From: Lutraria lutraria
Taxonomy: Eukaryota > Mollusca > Bivalvia > Venerida > Mactridae
NCBI GenBank assembly: GCA_964023205.1
Contig: OZ026833.1
Span: forward strand, 41,881,137-41,945,136
DNA length: 64,000 nucleotides
Reading direction: 5' to 3'
This document shows, in pieces, positions 47,661 through 58,815 of this stretch. The first letter of the stretch is position 1; each line of letters starts with the position of its first letter. Made by a program: the position numbers and the translations under genes. The notes beneath the pieces were generated by a model. That model was not told the origin of the DNA, ran no database searches, and saw only the letters and a program-made list of their open reading frames with translations.

Positions 47661-48225
47661 GTAAGTGTGATTTTTCTCAATATTATTACAGTTTCGGTAA
47701 TGCTTAGGCTTGATCGTGATTATTACATAATGTACAATATATGTCTGCGGTTGTTGTACCAGTTAATTCTGGTTATTTGTCGACGGAGAGCTGACATGGG
47801 ACATTTTGACTCGCTTGAAATAGGCGCAGTTCTGATGCTTTTATTTCCCAAATTATGTTTTTATAGACCTAACTGTTAATTTACTTTGGTATGTGAATGC
47901 CGGTGTAGGTTTGATTTGTTTAAATTGAAGCAATATGCATGTTATAAGTGTTTACGAGGTTTCAGTCGATCCACGCATCGGTGCTTCGCTCAACAAAACA
48001 TGCCGAAAAGAACGTGTTCAGTCAAGACACCATTGTCTGTAAAGATTATATTCCCTTACATTAGCATGTCAAGACAACGCGATCAACTTCAATTAATAAG
48101 CCATGTTACACTGTAATTATAAACCGCGCCTATGAATTTCTTCAGTCATATGTAAATTTATACAACACAGTAAAAAGTGATGATGTCTGAATGTAGATTC
48201 CTTGTGCATTTCATGTTACTAAAAG

Positions 48226-48420
48226 AGCATAGAACAAGATAGCATTGACAGTAGTCGGTCATCTAGTCCGGTTGAGAGAGGACGTGGGAGGAGAGGTCAG
48301 AGGGATAGGCGAGAGTCCACAAGGTCAAGCAGTCTGGACAGAGGCAGGGGCCATGGTGCTGGTCTTCCTGAACAAGAGTCAGAAGAGTCTATCCTGAAAA
48401 GACAGCAGCAAGAAATGAAG
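48226..48420 (+). CDS. Small spliced Ser/Arg/Gly-rich protein, exon 2
   Basis: An exon of exactly 65 codons, phase 0 on both sides (acceptor TTACTAAAAG, donor AAATGAAG|GTTTGTG). It encodes SIEQDSIDSSRSSSPVERGR, a GRRGQRDRRESTRSSSLDRG block and an acidic end ESEESILKRQQQEMK. RS and RG repeats suggest a disordered, possibly RNA- or DNA-binding tail; no domain is seen. The clean frame between good splice sites contrasts with the decayed opposite gene in the same insertion. Function unknown. Confidence 0.5.
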
Positions 48421-49075
48421 GTTTGTGTTTCTGACTTTTCTCAATTACTGGTTCCTGTCTGTAAATTTGATTTATTCTATCTTTTTTTCTACTGAAACAG
48501 CAGAAAACAACCATTTAATTATACTAATACTTTCTGTAAATGATCCACCATAGGCATAGACCAAATTTAATTATGATCCAGGTATATATCTGTGCCATCT
48601 AAGAATTGACAGTGTTCTCACTGCAGATCATATTCTCAATCTCATGAAAACATATTTTGTGTATACATGTACATTTATTGATATTTTCTGTGCTTATCAC
48701 CGGTATTTATTTATTATCCATACTGATTTACAAACCACTGATTGTTACATAACATACATGTATGCTCAGCTACTTATACCTGTATACATAATTGTATAGA
48801 CTTATAATACAGTGCAACCTCCCAAAAGCAACACCTTTTGGGAGTATCAAGTGTGTTGTTACTGAGAAGTTGTCGCTATAGAGGGGTTAAATTAGTACAT
48901 GTAGTGATATTATGAAAAAAGAAAAATCAAGAAAAAAAGAGACGTTGATGCTCTGAAGAGGTTGACCTGTATAGGCAATTTGAAATAGGTCAAAAATTTG
49001 AATCACAGTATACATGTTTATACTGTTATGAATATTTGTAATATTGAGTACTTATCATGTTTATTGCATTCACAG

Positions 49076-49090
49076 GATGAGGTTCACTGA
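49076..49090 (+). CDS. Small spliced Ser/Arg/Gly-rich protein, terminal exon
   Basis: After a good acceptor (GCATTCACAG) the frame continues with DEVH and a TGA. The exon is so short that a different downstream exon or a lost continuation is equally possible; the C-terminus of this model is uncertain. Confidence 0.3.
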   Translation, partial: DEVH

Positions 49091-49984
49091 ATGGACATGG
49101 AGAGTAGTGGGAAACACTGTGTCATCCGATCGAGATGAGCCCAGGAGTAATGCACAGGTTTTATTCCGGCAAGTATTGGCTAGGTAGAAAGAGACAACCA
49201 ATATAACCATGTGATGATGTGCATGTGTGTAATGTGTGAAGATGTATTGGTTATTTGTGTAAACAGCACATGTATTGATATAATAGACCAATAGAAAATA
49301 CAGGCACTGACAGTGATTTTATAAGTTGTAATTGTTTTTCTACCAACTAGAATTTATAATACATACAGTGACATTCTTATAACAGCATTCTTAAACAAAA
49401 ATGTGAGCAAAATGTATAAGAAGAATAGATGGCCTCCACTTCAGGGGTCCTATTTCGTAATATGTTTATTACTTAGGCTAAGTCCAAATATATTGGACTG
49501 GATTTGAAGTCTGTAAAATCCAGGTGATCTGCAAAGCCAAATGTCTATGGCATAGATAAATCTGGTTTAAAAAATTGTATTGAATTCAAATGATAGAAAT
49601 TAAAATGATAAATTAAAGTTATGTTGTTTTAATTAACTTATTATGAAATCGGCCCCGGATTATGTTACAAACTTCATACAATCAATCCTCTGAGACAGCA
49701 TATGTCATTTGAATTGACCATAAACGAATGTAATAATGTACAACATGGCATGAGGAATCTTTTTCACTGTATTGAGTAATAGTTCTGAGGTAATACATGC
49801 AACGTTTTAGAGCGGGAAAAGAACATTATTTCTGTACATATCAAATCAATAACACTACCACCTCTCAGATTGATTTCTGCAAGACTAATAGTTTGTTTAT
49901 TTTTAGTTCAGTTTTATGGTGCATCAACAACAAATTGTCATAAGAAATGAAATATAGCAAGCCATAAAAATAAACAACTGTATC
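49091..49984. other. No gene recognised
   Basis: AT-rich sequence, presumably 3' untranslated or intergenic within the insertion. Upstream, near 48822-48845, lies a solitary end of the TA-type MITE seen complete at 4809-4993. Confidence 0.4.
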
Positions 49985-51310
49985 GCTCACCTGAGTATCG
50001 TAACACTAAGGGATAATATGTCACCTGCCGTACCAGAGGGGACTATATTGTTTGTCGATGTCAGTCTGTCCATCCGTCCGTCTGTCTGTCTGTCCGAAGT
50101 GGTTTCGGGATGATAACTTCAGTTAGGGGAGATGGATTTCAATGATAGTCGGTATATGGATAGCTTAGATGATTACCTAGAGTGAGATTGCACTTGGGGT
50201 CAATAGGTCAAATATCTAGGTCACTTTTACTAAAAATAGAAAATTAGTTTCCGGATGATAACTTCAGTTAGGGGTGATGGATTGCAATGGAAGTTGGTGT
50301 ATGGATAGCTTAGGGGATTGCCTAGAGTGGGATTACACTTAGTGTCAATAGGTCAAATATCTAGGTCACTGAAATTTGGTTTTAGGAAGATTACTTTAGC
50401 TGGCTCGCTCATATAGACACAATTATCATCATTAAAAATATTAGCAGATGCTGCTGTATAAACATAAGCTTACATTCCAATAATGTGTGCTGGCAGTGGA
50501 CTTGATTTGCATGCAATACTGACTGTAAGCTTGTTTGATCAAGGGAGGTTATTTGTCATGGTTAAAAGTTATCTACCCAAACTGTCAAGTAGTTGTTGAA
50601 ATCAACCCCCTGGGCAGGGCCAATATTGACCCTGGGGCCATGATTTGCATGAAATTTGTAGAAATCTACGAGACAATGCTACATACAAAATATCTAAGCT
50701 CTAGGCCTTGTGGTTTTTAATTTTCCCATATCAGCCTATGTAAATCAAATGACCCCCGGGACGGGGCCAATTTTGACCCTGCATCCGTGATTTGTACAAA
50801 CTCAGTAGAGATCCACTAGACAATGCTACATACCAAATATCTTAGCTCTAGGCCATGTGGTTTTGGACACGAAGATTTTTTAATTTTCTAATATAATATA
50901 GAGTAAACCCAGGGGCGGGGCCATTTTTGACCCCAGGTCATAATTTGAACAAACCTGGTAGAGGTCCACAAGACAATGCTACATACAAATATCTTAAGCT
51001 CTAGACCTTGTTGTTTTGGAGAAGAACATATTCCTATATAAGCATATATATAAATCAAGTGACCCCCGGGGTGGGGCCTATTTTGACCCTAGGGTAATAT
51101 TTTGAACAAACTTGGTAGAGCTCCACTAGAAATGCTACACATTTTGGTAGAGCTTCATGCAAGGAACACACCTGTGAAGTTTGGTTGAAATTGACCATGT
51201 TGTTTAGGAGAAGATGTTGTTTAAAGAAATTGTTGACAACAGACGGACGATGACGGACATAACTCAATCCTAAATACTCTCTTGGCACTCTGTGCCAGGT
51301 AAGCTAAAAA
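49985..51310. mobile_element. Composite tandem-core repeats (two families, opposite orientation)
   Basis: 49985-50400 is forward: TATCGCTCACCTGAGTATCG, a CCGTCTGTCTGTC run, and two units of about 130 bp with GATGATAACTTCAGTTAGGG. 50560-51310 is family B in reverse orientation: four to five units with CTAGACAATGCTACATAC and AGCTCTAGGCC. It ends with the head at the right (complement TTTTAGCTTACCTGGCACAG). There is no coding content. Confidence 0.75.
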
Positions 51311-51642
51311 TGGAAATCAATAGACATAATTCATGTAATATAATAATGCATAAATGAGAACAAAGGGTGACTGACATGAACAGTTTTAAAACTGATAGGT
51401 GATAAAATAACTTACTGAATAGACTAGTTAGCATAAATAAGATGAAGTGTATAAAAAAGTATTACAGTCTATTGTAAGTCCTACTTTCTAAAAATAATTG
51501 ACAGTTTCAGGTTTGACAGTATTAAAAAGTGTGTTCATGTTTTCAACATTAAAATGTTTTGTACGGATTAGGCCATTCATTTACAGTGATGATTTCTGTT
51601 CTTCATCTGTGTTGCTTTAGGAAATATTAGAGCAAGATGCTT

Positions 51643-51807
51643 TTATAGCCTCCTAGGATCACCTTCCTCCAGCTCGGGCTTGAACATGCCAACACCATCC
51701 GCCAGTCTCACACACAGAGCATTTTTCAACACATTATATATGTCTTTGTTTCCATCACTGGGTATACAGACCACCTCCTACTCTTCTTGTTCCACACACG
51801 CTACAGT
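51643..51807 (-). pseudogene. Candidate last exon of the transposase-like gene
   Basis: Minus strand, after an acceptor (TTGTGTTTCAG). The frame reads VACVEQEE, a TAG, then EVVCIPSDGNKDIYNVLKNA and VGMFKPELEEGDPRRL to a TAA. The amino-acid usage looks coding. It lies downstream of, and on the same strand as, the exons at 57932-52368. The join to the exon ending at 52368 does not keep phase with the donors I found, so membership is uncertain. Confidence 0.35.
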
Positions 51808-52367
51808 CTGAAACACAATTCTACACTAAACTTTATCCACAGGATTTTACCCTCTTACCAAACCTGTATTGTAGACAAAATAAATGTACATCATTGTAAA
51901 AAATCCCTTCTACAGTGTATGTGATACTGCCCATTTTCACAAATCAGTAACTGATTGGTGCCGTGTGACACATTTTAAAAAAGTTCATTTTTAAACATTT
52001 TTGGATGGCCAGTCACAAAAAGTTATAACACCAATTCATTTCAAATTACTGTCTGAGTTGCCAATATTTTAGTTGACTGTACTAAGTTGCCCACAACATC
52101 TATCATAGCATCAACATCAGCATGCTGTCAGTTTTAATAACAGCCAGGAGCTCATATCTTATATGACAGTAAGATTACATTTGTCCCCCAGAAGAAGTAG
52201 TCAATTTCTAAGAAACACCAAATATCTCATTTGCCAAATATTTGTTTTAAGGTTATTACTGGATGTGAATGCAGTCTTTGGAAATTGAACAGGAGACATT
52301 GCCACTAAGTAAGCATCCCCCCCCCCCTACAAAGCAATCAAATTTTCACACTGACGTAAATATGTAC

Positions 52368-52532
52368 CTAATTGATCCATCTTTGTTGAGCACTTTTGCT
52401 CTGTCGGCATGCGTGTTGTTGTCCAAGGCTGCTAATAGGTTTCTAACTCAGTAAATGGGAGGTGTGTTTGAAAACCTCTGGGCGCAATGCATCAGGATGT
52501 GCTGGTGAAATCCTTCAAGATTTGCTGTACTC
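52368..52532 (-). pseudogene. Transposase-like gene, exon with LExFH core segment
   Basis: Minus strand, acceptor CATATAG, joining in phase to the exon ending at 52936. It encodes STANLEGFHQHILMHCAQRF, then PPIY, a stop (TGA), then VRNLLAALDNNTHADRAKVL and a DGSIRY end. The pattern S-x-x-LE-x-FH, a basic patch, a Tyr/Arg pair, LAALDxNxHxxR and DGxxRY is one I recall from large sets of uncharacterised, transposon-like animal proteins with an RNase-H-like transposase core. The donor at 52368 (AATTAG|GTACAT) is possible, but the frame could also read on. Confidence 0.55.
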
Positions 52533-52935
52533 CTATATGAATTATTAGTACATTTTTGTATCTTTTACAGCCACGAGCATAAAAGAATGTGCTAAAATTA
52601 GCACATGAGTTATTCTTATATGTAATTCTCAAAATGATTCAGCTGACAGTTTACTGGTTATACCAACAGGTAGAATAATTAAGAAATGGAAAATATGTTG
52701 TTTATGTAAAACTTGTTGTAAAATGTGGAAATTTACAGATAGTATTTCCATAGAAATAAGTAAACACATACAATATCAACATTTTCCAATGAGAGCATTC
52801 AAAATTTACCAAAATCGACAACTTTTATAGAACTAACAGTCTGACAGTGCATTTATATATCTTTGTTTCTTTTCTTGCTGATGCGATTATAAAAAATATA
52901 AATTTTAGTGTTAACAAGAAGTATTCATTGTTTAC

Positions 52936-53159
52936 CTAAAATGTAGGAAGTAATGGACTTTCTTCAGCAATTGTTTATCTTAGACAACACAAGCGAGATC
53001 CTTCACGGCCTGCTTGTGCTGAGAAACAGAAATCCAAGATTTGGTCTGGTCTTACTCAGACAATGGTCCATGTAGGCACTGGTAAATTCTATCATCCCCG
53101 TGAGCCAGAATTCACTCATGCACATTCACAATGTGGTGGAGGACACTTCTCCATAGTCC
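52936..53159 (-). pseudogene. Transposase-like gene, exon with CLHGPL segment
   Basis: Minus strand, acceptor TTATTCCTTAG and donor TTTTAG|GTAAAC. In the single frame set by the neighbouring exons it reads GLWRSVLHHIVNVHE, a stop, ILAHGDDRIYQCLHGPLSE, a stop, DQTKSWISVSQHKQAVKDLA, another stop, then KQLLKKVHYFLHF. Despite three stops the protein pattern (W..hHI.nvH, CLHGPL, LLK) is well kept and both splice phases fit. I take it as a recently decayed exon. The opposite strand also has an open stretch (52947-53170), which I read as its shadow. Confidence 0.6.
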
Positions 53160-53940
53160 CTAAGGAATAAAGCAACAATTTTTTCTCTTACACAGAATTA
53201 AGACATGATAACCAAAACAATTTGCCTGTCCTAATGACGCTTTAACTAGAGCAGGATATTTCTGGTTTTGAGTCAGTTGGTGCGATGTGTAGGCTATTGT
53301 TGCCTCTAAACATTTTTTCATGAAGTACGCATGAGCAGGCAGTTGGTGCGTAACGTAACACAGTCAAATCACAACAAATGATTTATTTTCTTCTCATAAT
53401 GGCATTGAATCCAACAAAAAAGCAACTTGTTTAGACTAGGTCATGAAGAAGTAACATAATTAAAATTGTCATATTTTAAACCTTTTTGAAACATATACAA
53501 TAGCCCAAATTTAAACAAACCTTATTTAAAAAGTTGTAGGAGATGACATCACTATATTGTGTACTAACCAACTGATTCATCTGATTCATAACAACTTAGT
53601 CTTTTCTGGATAACAATTTAAAAGCAATGAACAAATGCATAAATATGTCTTTCCACAAACTGACCATATGTTTCCCTATCTTGCATGTGAACCAGAAATG
53701 ATTAACAATATCTTTACACCATTGATGCAAAATGCTTTTGCTTTTTCGCTGTGCAATCTAGTAAGAACAACATATGAGTACTTGAGTTCTACAATGAAGG
53801 AAAAACATACATTTATCTCACAGCCATTATTAGCAAAATTTATTTTAGTAAACATGATTCTGTTCTACTGGAATGTTCAAAATCAATTAATTTTCTAAAT
53901 TCTTATTCAAACAATATAGGTATGTGTTACAGTAATTTAC

Positions 53941-53998
53941 CTTGGTTCTTAGCAGCAAGCCAAATGTCATAGGAATGTTTTGTTTGGATGGTTTTTTC
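53941..53998 (-). pseudogene. Transposase-like gene, internal exon (58 nt)
   Basis: Minus strand, acceptor GTTCTTTCAG, donor AACCAAG|GTAAAT. It encodes KKPSKQNIPMTFGLLLRTK. Its first base completes a Glu codon with the exon ending at 55066, and it ends in phase 0, matching the exon starting at 53159. Confidence 0.6.
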
Positions 53999-54049
53999 CT
54001 GAAAGAACAAATTTACAATACCAATAATCAATTAATATGTATCTGTTCT

Positions 54050-54352
54050 GTTGGATTTACATCCAACCAACAATCTTTCAGAATACAGAGACGGTTTCCA
54101 ACTTCCAACATGTTTCAGTACTGGTTGTCTCCACTGTATATCACGCCTCGAACACTGATGTGATACAACACCCAGTTTCAATATCCTGACACTGGGCCAA
54201 GCAATCCTGGAATGACCCTTATATGCCAAGCACCATCTTAGGGTGATTAACCAGAATCATTTTAACAATTTTGGTATGTCGCAGCCAATGATCAAACTCA
54301 CAAGCTCAAACTCCAAAGGTGAACGTTATACAAACTGAGCTACCAGGGAAGG
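54050..54352 (-). mobile_element. tRNA-derived SINE
   Basis: On the minus strand it begins CCTTCCCTGGTAGCTCAGTT (A-box-like TAGCTCAGTT), followed after about 50 bp by a degenerate B box (GAGTTTGATCATTGG). A body of about 200 bp follows (GCTTGGCCCAGTGTCAGGAT and others). The layout is that of a tRNA-headed SINE. The 3' limit is uncertain. Confidence 0.6.
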
Positions 54353-55065
54353 TTATAAGTACAGATCGTGTGTGACAGGTACAAGTCATTCTCAGGCACA
54401 CATTCAGACACAAATTGTGTCTGTGGTCATACCTATCTGATTCAAATATTATAATCAAGGACTTTTGAAGGAACAATTGAAAGGAAACTCCATCAATACC
54501 TACCTATAAATACAATATACAAAATTCGACTTGTAAAGTAAAATATGGAATGAAGCAATTTTTTGTGAGATATGGACTGTACAAGTGTTGCAGTGCATGT
54601 TTCGGTGGTGGTGGCGGAGTAAATGTAATATGTACATGAATGATTTATTTACGCAGAGTAAATACCAGGTACCTTTTTTCAAAAAGAAGAAAGACATCCT
54701 TTAGAATTTTTTTCAATGCATACAAATATAAATGACTACAGTGATTGTCAAACTAAATATATGCCTTTACAGACTAACCATAGTTAGATGATAAAATATC
54801 CTAACTAATAGTTCTAAAGAATTTATGGTTGAAACCAATTTAGCTGACTCCAAATACAGTACAGTGAGTTAATGTGTGGTCACTTCCAATCCAAGAGACA
54901 GATTACAACACTGTTTACTACACATTCTGTAATTTCACTGACTGTGCATGAAAGCAAATGATTCTCCCTTTCACCAAGATAAAACATTATGCTAAAAATT
55001 ATTTTACAAAAATCTATAATACATAGTATAATAAGGTTTTAAATAATATTATTGTAGTAACTTAC

Positions 55066-55152
55066 TCTGAAGGATCAATGAAGGATGATAATAGTTTTTT
55101 CATCAAATGAGGTCTGGAAGTCTTTCCATCTTCTCTACTGGATTCTTGTTTT
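55066..55152 (-). pseudogene. Transposase-like gene, internal exon (87 nt)
   Basis: Minus strand, with an excellent acceptor (TTTCTCTAG) and donor (TCAGA|GTAAGT). It encodes KQESSREDGKTSRPHLMKKL then LSSFIDPS. It enters and leaves in phase 2 (two bases carried), fitting both neighbours at 55661 and 53998. No domain by itself. Confidence 0.6.
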
Positions 55153-55660
55153 CTAGAGAAAGAGGAAAAACAGTTAAGTTAAAATATGAAAGGCTAAGTG
55201 CCATGATACTAACACACAATTAAGATAAGTAAATGTTTATATATACAGGAAATTATTCATAATACTTCATACAACTTGTGCAAAAACATAGCAACTCAAC
55301 AGAAAGTCAGTTGGTTAATTTCCATGCGAAAACAGGAAGTATGCTGACATATGACCGTTCTTACAAATAAATGTGTTTGCCATAACACTATCTATTGACC
55401 AAAAAGGCCAATAACAATCTTATTGGCCTCTTAGGATGTTTTGGAATCAAAAACAGCATTCTGACATGTACTTTGGGTTATGTATAAAAAATAAATTGTT
55501 AAAAAAATTCCTACCTACCTACCAACTAAAAGTTTTCTGGTAACAGCAAACAAACATTTTTAAGGCCGTGTAATGTACATTAAAGTTCTTATTCCTATCC
55601 TTTCACAGTGACTACAATATATTTTTGCCAATGAAAAATCACCAAAGAAGACATACTCAC

Positions 55661-55726
55661 TCAGTTTTGTTGTCTCCAGAGGAGTCCATTTCTTCCAATC
55701 CTGATGTTAAATCAAGATGTACATGT
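55661..55726 (-). pseudogene. Transposase-like gene, internal exon (66 nt)
   Basis: Minus strand, acceptor GTATTGCAG, donor AACTGA|GTGAGT. It encodes HVHLDLTSGLEEMDSSGDNK and one more Thr, leaving GA of a Glu codon that the exon at 55152 completes. The upstream phase does not match 56294, so an exon or base is lost between them. Confidence 0.55.
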
Positions 55727-56293
55727 CTGCAATACAAAAATTTTGTGTTGTTATTTTTTGTTTACTGTTGTTCTTACGAACACCTTCCACTAAAATGCCA
55801 TCTCAAGGAATTCAAGCCTAACCATAGACTGTAACTTAATCTTTACAAGAATTTTCACATCTTGTCATTAACACTATCGTGATTTAAAATTTATGTTCCA
55901 CTCACTATTTTGCTTTGAACAGCTTTTAAAACACTGTGTTGCACAACTGAAAGGTGAGCGAAATGATGGATGGGTGAATTGTAAAATTATTAGTCACAAA
56001 AATTATTGTTAATTGTGAAGTATTTACATTTACCAAAGGAATGAAAAAAGAACAATGAGTTATGACACCCACTAAAAATGCAAAGTGGATATTAATTTCC
56101 TCTTATTGCGTTGAGTAATCTTGCCATTTAACTTATCGACCTCACTTTTAATAGCGGTTGTCCACATAGACAAAATTGTAGGTTATATTGGTATGACATG
56201 AGTTTTTTGTTGAACATCACTGAGACTTTTACATACTAGAGATCATATAAATCATAGTACATAGTGACTACATGTGATGACCAGTCTCCTTAC

Positions 56294-56352
56294 CTGACCA
56301 GAGGCTTGTCTCATCACATAGGGACCAGAATTTGCAAAGATGCAATTATTTT
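56294..56352 (-). pseudogene. Transposase-like gene, possible exon (59 nt)
   Basis: Minus strand, acceptor TTGATTTTCAG and donor GGTCAG|GTAAGG. The only open frame encodes NNCIFANSGPYVMRQASGQ. Splice sites are strong but phase with 55726 fails, so it may be alternative or decayed. Confidence 0.4.
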
Positions 56353-56550
56353 CTGAAAATCAAATTCATTTCACTTTACCATCCTGAATTCTTTATTAGA
56401 AGTTATGTAGGATTTATTTCACATATATGGCATTGTATAGTAACTGAACAAAATAATAGAGAAACTAAATGATAAAACAGTACCTGCCACCATGCATTTC
56501 CATCTCTAAAACTGACACACCAGATACTGAATGGGTGCTCACAACATCCC

Positions 56551-56617
56551 TCAACTGTCAGGGGTGGAGGTCAGTCTTGATGGTCCAGGTATCTCAGCAG
56601 CAAGAATATGATGGTAC
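56551..56617 (-). pseudogene. Transposase-like gene, exon 2
   Basis: Minus strand, acceptor ATTATTTTAG. The join to the donor at 57731 restores an Arg codon, so the sequence reads ..FLIDR then YHHILAAEIPGPSRLTSTPD. A TGA follows at 56551-56553 with no donor before it. The family I recall has a DRY followed by a Pro/Ser/Thr-rich linker, which fits. Confidence 0.5.
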
Positions 56618-57730
56618 CTAAAATAATGCATACAATATTACTCTTCAGCACATGAACATAATTATATCGTATTTAAATTAATAAAAACTTTAGAAAACAT
56701 TAATGGTTTGGAGCATCAAGTCTATTGACTAATTAGAAGAAACATATGAACATTACAGTCAGACTCAGAGGAAAGAAGATGAAATAGCTTAGATTTATAT
56801 TGCATTTACAAATTTGTATTAAAATAAAAACAGCCTTCTCAATCAAATCTCATTACAACGTTAGACTTGAACCAGATGGATGATTTCCTTCCTGTCTATC
56901 ATTATCTTTGTGTGTTTTTCATGAATTGCACCAGATTAAATAACTTCAATGTTTGTATTACATTTGTATTTGTTTAACGCCTTAATGAAGAAGTCAGATC
57001 TGTTGTGCATTGTCAAAATAATTGGATAGATATCACAAAGTGATGTAAGGCGCATAGCTGGACTTTATATTCTTGAACTCCTTGGATTTAATTTGAAATG
57101 AAAAAGAAATTTAAAACGGCCAAGTTATAATGCTTATATTATAAGTTATAATCTATATGTTCCTTTAATTAAGTTTAATGCCAAATTAACCCCTCACCGG
57201 GATGTCAGCTTAAAAATCAAGACAGAGACCTACGACATGTTCACAAAATCTTTAATTGTACAGTCAGTCTTTAAGTTTTTATTCCATATTTACTTTAAAA
57301 GAAAACAACCTGTGTGCATGATTCAAAGCCTTGTTTAACACAGTTTTCGCAGGAGACTGGTCAAAAAGTTTAGACTCTGGGATTGGATGCTGTTACTTTG
57401 TCATATCTAGAACAAGCCAAAATGATAAAAAGCTTAGATATAGCCATATTTTGGACCATAGACCTGAGGGGAGAGACCTATACTCCTTTTGAAGTAAGTT
57501 CCAGCTATGCCCCTGCATATTACTTTTTGCTACTTTCACTTTCAGTTCAGCGTTTTTTCGGTCTCGCCTATATTCTTGAAACCTGAGCTTTTTCGGTTCC
57601 AAAGCAGTTTTTCCACCGGGATTGATCGACATCGTCAACAGAAATAACGGAATAAACATTAACAATAAAACCGATCGATCTCTGCATGCCCTGTCGAAAA
57701 TATAACCAGACAAAACAAAAATCATCGTAC

Positions 57731-57932
57731 CTGTCGATCAGGAATGTCGCCCCTTCACGGTCACTCTGTATGTTATGATCGTGTTTTACCACGTTCCACC
57801 GAGCAATTCCATTTCCTAAATTAATCCTTGATTGTTCGTAGGACTTCTTACGAACAACCTTAAATTACGCCTCTTCCTTTCATTATCTTTTATTCTTGGT
57901 CTCCCTCTTTGTTTACCGTGTGTATCCGCCAT
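57731..57932 (-). pseudogene. Transposase-like gene, first exon (GRPR and DRW-like segment)
   Basis: Minus strand, ATG at 57932. It encodes MADTHGKQRGRPRIKDNERK then RRNLRLF in one frame. About 25 codons in, the recognisable pattern moves to another frame, reading KSYEQSRINLGNGIARWNVV then KHDHNIQSDREGATFLID up to a donor (GACAG|GTACGATG). Many uncharacterised bivalve and fish proteins, from memory, share an AT-hook-like GRPR start, an R(I/V)xLG..RW..(L/V)K segment and an FLLDRY end. The frame change sits by a GTTCGTA..TACGAAC hairpin (about 57835-57857). It may be a real mutation or an assembly error. An E-box CACGTG lies at 57955-57960 upstream. Confidence 0.55.
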
Positions 57933-58192
57933 TGCTGTTAATATGCTAATTTATCACGTGATCGAGTGAAGCTTGATTTACGGAAATCGGCGAAGTATTT
58001 CGGCTTGTTTCGGAGAGGTATTTAGGACCCGCGGGTGTTAAAAGATTTTCAAAAGTTTAAACAAAATTTACTAAACTGTGGGACGCCATCCTAAACAAAT
58101 AACAAAGTTAATGTATTGTCTAAAGGATATTTGATTCGATGGCCAGCGCATTTGGCTAACTTTTAATGGTGATTTTGAACCTTATAATAACT

Positions 58193-58815
58193 TTAAATAG
58201 TTACAATGCATAAATCATCTAATTCTTTACCAAATCAATAAAATGCTTTAAAAATTTAAATGCTTCTTAATCAACTTAAATAATGTGTTATTATTAATGC
58301 AGTATTATTAGTTTCAATAAAAAAGACAAAAAAATACTTTACGCACCTTAATAGATCAAAACCAAAAATCAGAGTCCTAGAATTTTCCCATGTTTTTGCT
58401 TTTATACTGCACAAAAAAAAAACGCACATAAAAATGTGTGCGTTTTGAGTGCACAAGAAAATATGCATAACTTTAAGAATAAAATGCACATAAAAAAGTG
58501 TGCAGATTCCAACATAAAACGCAGAAATAAAACTGTTTGGTTTTCGACGTAAAGCGCACAAAAAAGACTGTGCGCTTTCGAACACTAGCGCGTTCCTGAA
58601 AAATAGACTACCTAGTCCCAAAGAAACATGTAGATCAGGATATTTAAAGGTAAACCTAGTTTACAATAGGTTAAAATGCTATGATTTAACAATCGAGTGA
58701 AATAAATAGCGATGACAATGTTTCATATTCGAAAAAATGTTAGCGAAAACGAAAGTAAACAAACGTGTAAGTTGGACATAGATATTAAATAGCACATGAA
58801 AACCGGGACATGACA
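58193..58815 (-). repeat. 5' LTR, third fragment
   Basis: It resumes at TTAAATAGTTACAATGCATA and matches the 3' LTR to its end (CGGGACATGACA). Relative to the 3' LTR a block of about 250 bp near 37970-38250 is missing here. Confidence 0.92.

Larger units (their letters stand above)
47346..58192. mobile_element. 10.85-kb TTAA-flanked insertion (putative DNA transposon)
   Basis: The 5' LTR breaks after AACAATTAAA and resumes at TTAAATAGTTAC, so TTAA(A) is duplicated at 47341-47345 and 58193-58197. The intact LTR has it once. TTAA duplications are typical of piggyBac and Kolobok superfamilies. The first 17 bases inside each end are weakly inverted (AGATATATTACTGTTCA and AGTTATTATAAGGTTCA, 12 of 17 matching, counting the shared A). 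The inside has two gene starts near the two ends pointing inward: a small spliced gene from 47634 and a decayed transposase-like gene from 57932. I favour a large two-gene DNA transposon; a filler segment captured during repair is the alternative. Confidence 0.65.
37165..58815 (-). mobile_element. Ty3/gypsy-type LTR retrotransposon (whole, with later insertions)
   Basis: Two LTRs starting TGTCAC and ending CATGACA bound gag, protease, RT, RNase H, integrase and an extra reading frame, all on the minus strand. The element sits in the LINE ORF2: the frame stops at DTL on the 58816 side and resumes at MMEIRGK on the 37164 side. The flanking tetranucleotides (CTAT and CTAA on the minus strand) fit a 4-bp duplication with one change. 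The 5' LTR is itself split by two insertions (46541-47045 and 47346-58192). Without these the element is about 10.3 kb. Stops, frameshifts, a deletion and a changed RT active site show that it is inactive. Confidence 0.9.

Noticed and set aside
49070..49291. Minus-strand 73-codon frame
   Set aside because: No motif; it overlaps the terminal exon of the small plus-strand gene and lacks splice or start support.
52947..53170. Plus-strand open stretch reading toward GGGHFSIVPKE, with an acceptor before it
   Set aside because: The minus strand of the same bases fits the splice phases of both neighbouring exons and a recognisable protein pattern, so the plus-strand frame is its antisense shadow.
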